DNA of 8,960 nt from Actinomycetota bacterium (lineage in GTDB: Bacteria; Actinomycetota; AC-67), in NCBI GenBank assembly GCA_005883175.1, contig VAYV01000099.1, forward strand, positions 3,573 to 12,532. Direction: 5' to 3'. The notes under the pieces were generated by a model, which was not told where the DNA came from, searched no databases, and saw only the letters and a list, made by a program, of their open reading frames with translations. Each line of letters begins with the position of its first letter. Within the stretch, counting starts at the first letter, position 1. Below are positions 4,935 to 8,960 of the stretch, piece by piece. A program made the translations under genes and the position numbers.

Positions 4935-6454
4935 TGGCCGTCGGGCAACACAACCTCGCGCGCCTGGGTGAAGAGTCGTTCGCGCGCCTCGGCGATCACG
5001 ATTCGCTGCTGTTCGAGGGCGCGTGGTATCGGAGCGGCGAGCTTTACGAGCGCGCGCGGTGCATGGCCGGCGGCTTGATCGAGATGGGGATCGCGCCGGG
5101 CGACCGGGTCGTGGTGTTCATGGCGAACAGCCCCGATGTCGGAGTGGCGTACTGGGCGCTCTGGCGCTCGGGGGCGGCGATCACGCCGGCGATCTTCCTG
5201 TTGCCGCCGGAAGAGCTCCGCCACGTCGTCGGTGACGCGGGTGCGCGCGCGGTGGTCACCAGTCCGGAATTCATCGGGATAGTGCGTGAGGCGGTCGCCG
5301 GACTGCCCGACCTGGAATGGATCATCTGTTCGGGGCCAGAGCAAGAAGGCGCGATCTCGATATCGTCGCTCGAGAACGCCGAGCCGGCCGAGATCATCGA
5401 TCGCGCTGACTCGGATCTGGCCGCCCTGCTCTACACCGGAGGAACGACGGGCCGCGCCAAGGGCGTGATGCTTTCGCATGAGAATCTTTGGTTCTCGAGC
5501 AAGTCATTGCACGACCACGGCAACCGCGAAGACACCGATCGCGTGCTCGTTCCGCTTCCGCTTTCGCACGCATACGGCCTTCTCATCAGCGTCCTCGGCA
5601 TGCACGCGGAGCGGCCGGGTATCGCCGCTCTCCAGCGATGGTTCGATCCATCGGAATTCCTCACGTTGATCCAGGAGCACAAGCTCCAGATCGCAACGGT
5701 CGTTCCGTCGATGATCCAGATCCTTCTCTCCCAGCCGCTCGAGGAATACGACCTGTCGTCGCTGCAGTACCTTGGGTGTGGCGCCGCACCATTGCCGCGC
5801 GAGGTCGCTGAAGAGTTCTTGAAGCGCGTCCCTTGGGTGCAGATCCGCGAGGGCTACGGGTGCACGGAATCGGGGGCCGTGATGTCGGCGAACAAGCCAC
5901 AGGAGAGCAAGATCGGGTCGGTCGGGACGCCGATCGGCGGTTACGAGCTACGGATCCTCGACGACGACGGAAACGGGGTTCCGACCGGTCAGCCGGGTGA
6001 GATCTGCTGCCGGTCGAAGGGCGTGATGATGGGTTACTGGAACGCACCGGAGGCGACGGCGGCAACGATCAGGGACGGCTGGCTCTACACGGGGGACATC
6101 GGATACCTAGACGAAGACGGATACCTGTATGTGGTCGACCGCAAGAAGGATCTCATCATCCGGGGCGGCTTCAACGTGTTCCCACGTGACGTCGAAGATG
6201 TGTTGCTCGAGCATCCCGCGGTGGCCATGGCCGGTGTTGTTGGAAGGCCGGACACAGCGAAAGGTGAAGAGGTCGTTGCGTTCGTGTCGCTGAAGCCCGG
6301 TGCAGAGACCACGGAGGGAGAGTTGATAGCCTTCGCCAAGTCGAAGCTCAGCGCGTACAAGTACCCGCGCGAGGTGCACATCATCCCTGCTGTGCCCCTC
6401 ACTCCGGTTATGAAGGTCGATCGGAAAGTGCTGCGCGGGATGCTCCCGAAGTGA
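4934..6454 (+). CDS. AMP-forming acyl-CoA synthetase (class I adenylate-forming)
   Basis: At 506 residues this is a full-length acyl-CoA synthetase of the fatty-acid/aryl-acid CoA ligase type. It activates a carboxylate with ATP to the acyl-adenylate and then forms the CoA thioester. Motifs in order are the phosphate loop TGGTTGRAKG (168-177), 'PLSHAYGL', the adenine-binding 'GYGCTES' (307-313), 'YTGDIGYLDEDGYL', the hinge DRKKD (402-406) with 'GGFNVFPRDVE', and the C-terminal catalytic lysine K494 in 'PVMKVDRKVLR'. The residue before that lysine is Met, where most relatives have Gly, a mild oddity. The start is the ATG at 4934, overlapping the SCP2 stop by one base; an upstream extension would only be SCP2 out of frame. 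The stop overlaps the next gene's GTG (GTGA). In this cluster it probably activates the acid made by the oxygenase and hydrolase. Confidence 0.93.
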   Translation: MAVGQHNLARLGEESFARLGDHDSLLFEGAWYRSGELYERARCMAGGLIEMGIAPGDRVVVFMANSPDVGVAYWALWRSGAAITPAIFLLPPEELRHVVGDAGARAVVTSPEFIGIVREAVAGLPDLEWIICSGPEQEGAISISSLENAEPAEIIDRADSDLAALLYTGGTTGRAKGVMLSHENLWFSSKSLHDHGNREDTDRVLVPLPLSHAYGLLISVLGMHAERPGIAALQRWFDPSEFLTLIQEHKLQIATVVPSMIQILLSQPLEEYDLSSLQYLGCGAAPLPREVAEEFLKRVPWVQIREGYGCTESGAVMSANKPQESKIGSVGTPIGGYELRILDDDGNGVPTGQPGEICCRSKGVMMGYWNAPEATAATIRDGWLYTGDIGYLDEDGYLYVVDRKKDLIIRGGFNVFPRDVEDVLLEHPAVAMAGVVGRPDTAKGEEVVAFVSLKPGAETTEGELIAFAKSKLSAYKYPREVHIIPAVPLTPVMKVDRKVLRGMLPK

Positions 6455-7352
6455 GCGACGCGATGCGCGCGGTGCGCTTCCACTTGTCATCGGGCGAGCT
6501 GCAAGTCGAAGAGATGCCCATCCCCGAGCCGGGGCCGCTCGACGTCTTGGTCAAGGTCGACGCATGCGGGATCTGCCTGTCCGACGTTCACCTGATCGAC
6601 CGCTCGATCCCTGCGGTGATTCCCGACGTCACACCGGGTCACGAGACCGCAGGGACCATCGCGCGCAAGGGCGCGTTCGTCGAGGGATGGAACGAGGGCG
6701 ATCGCGTCGTCCTCGCGGCCGGACGGACGTGCATGACCTGCGCGCGCTGCCGTGCAGGGCGCTTGGAAGAGTGTCTCGCGCCCCAGATCATGGGGTTCAT
6801 GTACGACGGCGCGTGGGCCGAGTACGTCCTGGCGCCCTTCTACACACTCAGCGCCGTACCCGACAACGTTCCGATGGAGCAGGCCGCGATCGTGGCAGAC
6901 GCGGTCTCGACGCCGTTTGCGGCGCTTTCCGATCGAGCAGCCCTGCGGCCCGGCGAATCGGTCGGCCTGTGGGGGATCGGGGGTCTCGGGACGCACGCGG
7001 TGCAGATCGCGCGCTTGCTCGGCGCGGGGCTGATCGTGGCGGTCGACCCGCTCGAAAGCGCGCGCAAGCGCGCGCTCTCGCTGGGCGCGGACATCGCCGT
7101 GGACCCGGCGACCGAGGACGTGAGCTCGGCCCGGGGATCCTGTTTGGCGCACGCTCGATCTCGTTGCTCGGTCACCTCGGCTACCGGAAGCAGCACCTCG
7201 ACGATCTGCTATCGCTGGTTTCGCGAGGGCGGCTGGATCTGTCGGGATCGATCAGCGACCTGGTGCCGCTCGAAGGGGTCGCAGACGGTGTGCGCCGCTT
7301 ATCGGAGAAGGAAGGCGATCCGGTTCGGATCGTCGTGAAACCGAACGGCTAG
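6451..7352 (+). pseudogene. Zinc-dependent alcohol dehydrogenase (MDR family), internally deleted and frameshifted
   Basis: The GTG at 6451 overlaps the synthetase stop (GTGA); the ATG at 6463 is an alternative start. Residues 1-224 are a convincing medium-chain zinc ADH: catalytic-zinc residues C42, H64 and E65 with D150 as a possible further ligand, the structural-zinc lobe C94-C97-C100-C108, and the NAD(P) loop GIGGLG (175-180). After 'DPATEDV' (codon ending 7122) the frame becomes nonsense to a TGA at 7338. From about 7134 a different frame restores the ADH C-terminus ('GILFGARSISLLGHLG', 'RGRLDLSGSISD', 'PLEGVADGVRRL') to a TAG at 7350-7352. About 50 residues of the Rossmann fold are missing, so this is a deletion plus frame change rather than a simple one-base error. 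The intact ancestor probably oxidised an alcohol in the same pathway. True decay and assembly collapse are both possible. Confidence 0.85.
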
Positions 7353-8617
7353 CTGCCGCGCGCGCGTTTCGTAGCGACGCGCGCGACGGCGAAACCGACC
7401 ACGACGATCGCTAGTGCGGCAAGCGCGATCTGCGTCGCGCGGCTTTGAGTGGTCGACGCCGTGGGTCCGGCCGCCTGCGCAGACGCGCTCGGTGAGACCG
7501 TCGGCGCGACGGCGAGGACGCTCGATGACGGGCTCGCCGACGGCGGAGCCACGGTCTTGGCCGGGCTACCGGGCTTCTTCGTGGTCGCGTGCGTCGTCGC
7601 CGGCGTCGGCGTGGAGCTCGAGCGGTGCGTCGTGCGCGGCGTCGGCGTCGGCGTCCCGCTCGGATGGGAGGTCGCGCCGACGGCGCGCATCGCGTTGATG
7701 CGCCGGATGCCGCTCACCGTGTCGGCGGTGTTGTTGATGCGCGCGACCGCTTGCGCGTTCGAATAACCCTCGGACAGCAGCAGCGCCGCGAGGCCGGAGA
7801 CGTGCGGCGCGGCCATCGACGTGCCCTGGTCGACGGCGTACCCGCCGTTCTTCCACGTCGACAGGATGCAGTTCGACGAGTTCTGGCAGTTCCCCGGCGC
7901 GTCTCCGCCCGGCGCGTAAACGTTGGCGCCCGTGTTCGAGTAGGAGGCGACCTCGTCGTTCGGTCCGGTCGCGCCGACCACTTCAAGCGCATTGCTGTTG
8001 TACGCGGACTTCAGGCTTTGGTTCCCCGCAGCGATCACGACGACGTCGCCGCGTCCGTACGCGTACTCGGCAGTGTTCTGAAGATCCGCGATGCAGCTGT
8101 TGCCCAGGATGAAGTCGAGCAGCCCGGTCTCCGGTCCCAGCGACAGGTTGATGACGCGCGCGCCGTGATCGGACGCGAACCTGATGCCTGTGACGATGTC
8201 GCTGCAACGTCCGCTGCCTTGCGAGTCCAAGACCTTCACCGCCATGACCTTGGCCGAAGGCGCGACGCCGGCGACCCCGATGCCGTTGCTTGTCGCGGCC
8301 GCCGCGATCCCTGCGACGTGTGAACCGTGCCCGTTGTCGTCGTTGCCGGCGTCGGAGCCGGTCACGCACGAGCCGCTCGTACAGTCGTAGTGCGACGCGA
8401 TCTTGCTCTTCAGGTCGGGATGCGTGAGGTCGATCCCCGTGTCGACGATCGCGATGGTGATGCCGGCGCCCTTCGTTTTCGTCCATGCCTGATCCGCGTG
8501 GATCTTCGTGAGCCCCCATTGCTGTGCGCGACCCGGATCGGTGGCCGCCGACGCCGGCGAAACGAGAGCAGCAAAAACAAGAGAGGTAGCAAGGAAAGTG
8601 AGGACGGGGCGCTTCAC
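7349..8617 (-). CDS. Secreted, membrane-anchored subtilisin-like (S8) serine protease
   Basis: The 422-residue protein starts at a GTG with a clear signal peptide (KR, hydrophobic core, 'SPASA' cleavage region near residue 24). The S8 catalytic domain spans about 30-310, with D59 (IVDTGID), H97 (GHGSHVAG), oxyanion N199 (AAGN) and S267 (GTSMAAPH) all present. Six cysteines (79, 84, 138, 175, 244, 250) could form three disulphides. A Pro/Thr/Ser/Ala-rich stalk of about 75 residues (about 317-392), a hydrophobic helix (about 397-412) and a basic tail (ATKRARGS) give a type I membrane anchor facing outside. This order resembles the mycosins of type VII secretion, but no ESX genes are nearby and there is no other evidence for that role. 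No Shine-Dalgarno sequence precedes the GTG; a TACTCT 7 nt upstream suggests leaderless transcription. It overlaps the ADH stop by 4 bp (CTAG) and is divergent from the SnoaL-like gene. Confidence 0.92.
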   Translation of the reverse strand: MKRPVLTFLATSLVFAALVSPASAATDPGRAQQWGLTKIHADQAWTKTKGAGITIAIVDTGIDLTHPDLKSKIASHYDCTSGSCVTGSDAGNDDNGHGSHVAGIAAAATSNGIGVAGVAPSAKVMAVKVLDSQGSGRCSDIVTGIRFASDHGARVINLSLGPETGLLDFILGNSCIADLQNTAEYAYGRGDVVVIAAGNQSLKSAYNSNALEVVGATGPNDEVASYSNTGANVYAPGGDAPGNCQNSSNCILSTWKNGGYAVDQGTSMAAPHVSGLAALLLSEGYSNAQAVARINNTADTVSGIRRINAMRAVGATSHPSGTPTPTPRTTHRSSSTPTPATTHATTKKPGSPAKTVAPPSASPSSSVLAVAPTVSPSASAQAAGPTASTTQSRATQIALAALAIVVVGFAVARVATKRARGS

Positions 8618-8695
8618 GCAAAAAGAGTAGCGATTCCGTGCAAGGGCCGCATTCGACGCCTGCCGGATTGTTCGATTCGGTAGGGTTTACCAGTC

Positions 8696-8700
8696 GGAGG
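8696..8700 (+). promoter_or_regulatory. Ribosome binding site of the SnoaL-like gene
   Basis: GGAGG is placed 7 nt before the ATG at 8708 and supports that start. I could not assign a convincing promoter in the 90-bp divergent gap 8618-8707. Confidence 0.65.
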
Positions 8701-8707
8701 GAGAGTG

Positions 8708-8960
8708 ATGAGTGATAAGGAAACGATCGTCCGCGCATTTCTCGCGGACTGGAGCGCGGGCGACGCACGCAAGCTAGCCGACTACTTCACCGAGGACGCT
8801 GTGTTCCAGATGATGCCGCGCGGCGACGAGGTGCGCGGCCGCGAAGCGATCCACGAAGACTTCAAAGCGCAGCTGTCGTGGTGCACCGACTGCGCGTTCG
8901 AGATCATCGCGCTCGCCGTCTCGGGAGACACGGTCTTCACCGAACGGATCGACCGCATGA
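8708..8960 (+). CDS. SnoaL-like / limonene-1,2-epoxide hydrolase-like protein (3' end outside window)
   Basis: The frame is open from the ATG at 8708 to the window end, giving 84 residues of an alpha+beta-cone (NTF2-like) protein. 'VRAFLADWSAGDARKLADYFTEDAVF' at 8-33 and 'VRGREAI' at 42-48 are the standard opening of SnoaL/ketosteroid-isomerase-like folds. The 'TERIDRM' at 78-84 places R80 and D82 in the R-x-D pattern of limonene-1,2-epoxide hydrolase, whose catalytic trio is Asp-Arg-Asp; the second Asp would lie outside the window. Such proteins hydrolyse epoxides, isomerise or cyclise polyketides, or have no known activity, so an epoxide hydrolase is possible but not proven. It is divergent from the S8 protease. 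Link to the upstream degradation cluster is only suggestive. Confidence 0.75.
   Translation, partial: MSDKETIVRAFLADWSAGDARKLADYFTEDAVFQMMPRGDEVRGREAIHEDFKAQLSWCTDCAFEIIALAVSGDTVFTERIDRM

Noticed and set aside
7440..7680. Low-complexity GC-rich tract that looks like a DNA repeat
   Set aside because: It is the codon-level result of the Pro/Thr/Ser/Ala stalk of the protease; there is no regular repeat unit.
7589..8323. A 244-codon plus-strand frame opposite the S8 protease
   Set aside because: Its Arg/Val/Asp-rich translation is the complement of the protease coding sequence; the catalytic triad on the minus strand settles the real gene.
8660..8690. Possible -35/-10 pair (TTGTTC, TAGGGT) before the SnoaL-like gene
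   Set aside because: The spacing between the two is far too short for one promoter and neither has a partner at 16-18 bp.
1..8960. CRISPR arrays, tRNA or rRNA genes, insertion-sequence ends
   Set aside because: I looked for regular direct repeats, cloverleaf-like segments, transposase motifs and terminal inverted repeats and saw none; the two deletion junctions have no IS remnants beside them.

Overview
The window is a high-GC, densely packed bacterial segment. It has GTG starts, several probable leaderless starts, and a subtilase with a Pro/Thr/Ser-rich stalk and a C-terminal membrane anchor. The gene families present (luciferase-like flavin enzymes, SCP2 proteins, a phosphotriesterase-like hydrolase, acyl-CoA synthetase, TetR) are typical of soil or aquatic Actinomycetota. 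I would place it there with moderate confidence; the species is not recognisable.

Layout. (a) 2-622 (+): the 3' end of a patatin-like phospholipase. It meets, tail to tail with a 4-bp stop overlap, (b) 619-2292 (-): a luciferase-like flavin-dependent oxidoreductase fused to a C-terminal SCP2 lipid-carrier domain. (c) 2293-2390: a compact divergent promoter region with an inverted repeat. (d) 2391-3377 (+): a phosphotriesterase/lactonase-like metallohydrolase with all six metal-site residues. (e) 3424-4116 (+): a TetR-family regulator, probably leaderless, whose promoter carries a second copy of the inverted repeat. (f) 4132-4480: two gene remnants joined at one junction, the first ~47 codons of a membrane protein and the last ~67 codons of a LivF-type ABC ATPase. 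(g) 4503-7352 (+): a coupled run of a stand-alone SCP2 protein, an AMP-forming acyl-CoA synthetase and a zinc alcohol dehydrogenase. The dehydrogenase has lost roughly 50 internal residues and changes frame. (h) 7349-8617 (-): a secreted, membrane-anchored S8 serine protease, again overlapping its convergent neighbour by 4 bp. (i) 8708-8960 (+): the 5' part of a SnoaL/limonene-epoxide-hydrolase-like gene that leaves the window.

How the parts fit. The core (619-7352) looks like one regulon for breakdown of a hydrophobic cyclic alcohol, ketone or terpenoid. The inferred order is alcohol oxidation (ADH), flavin-dependent oxygenation possibly giving a lactone (LLM-SCP2), ring opening by a lactonase-type hydrolase (PTE-like), and CoA activation (acyl-CoA synthetase), with SCP2 modules carrying the lipophilic intermediates. 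The best regulatory evidence is a 13-bp near-identical palindrome, TGAATATSGTTCA, at 2343-2355 (read on the minus strand) and 3408-3420. It lies over the predicted -10 elements of three promoters and is a good candidate for the TetR operator.

Two internal deletions (near 4270 and near 7125) suggest the pathway is decaying in this lineage, or that the assembly collapsed at both places.
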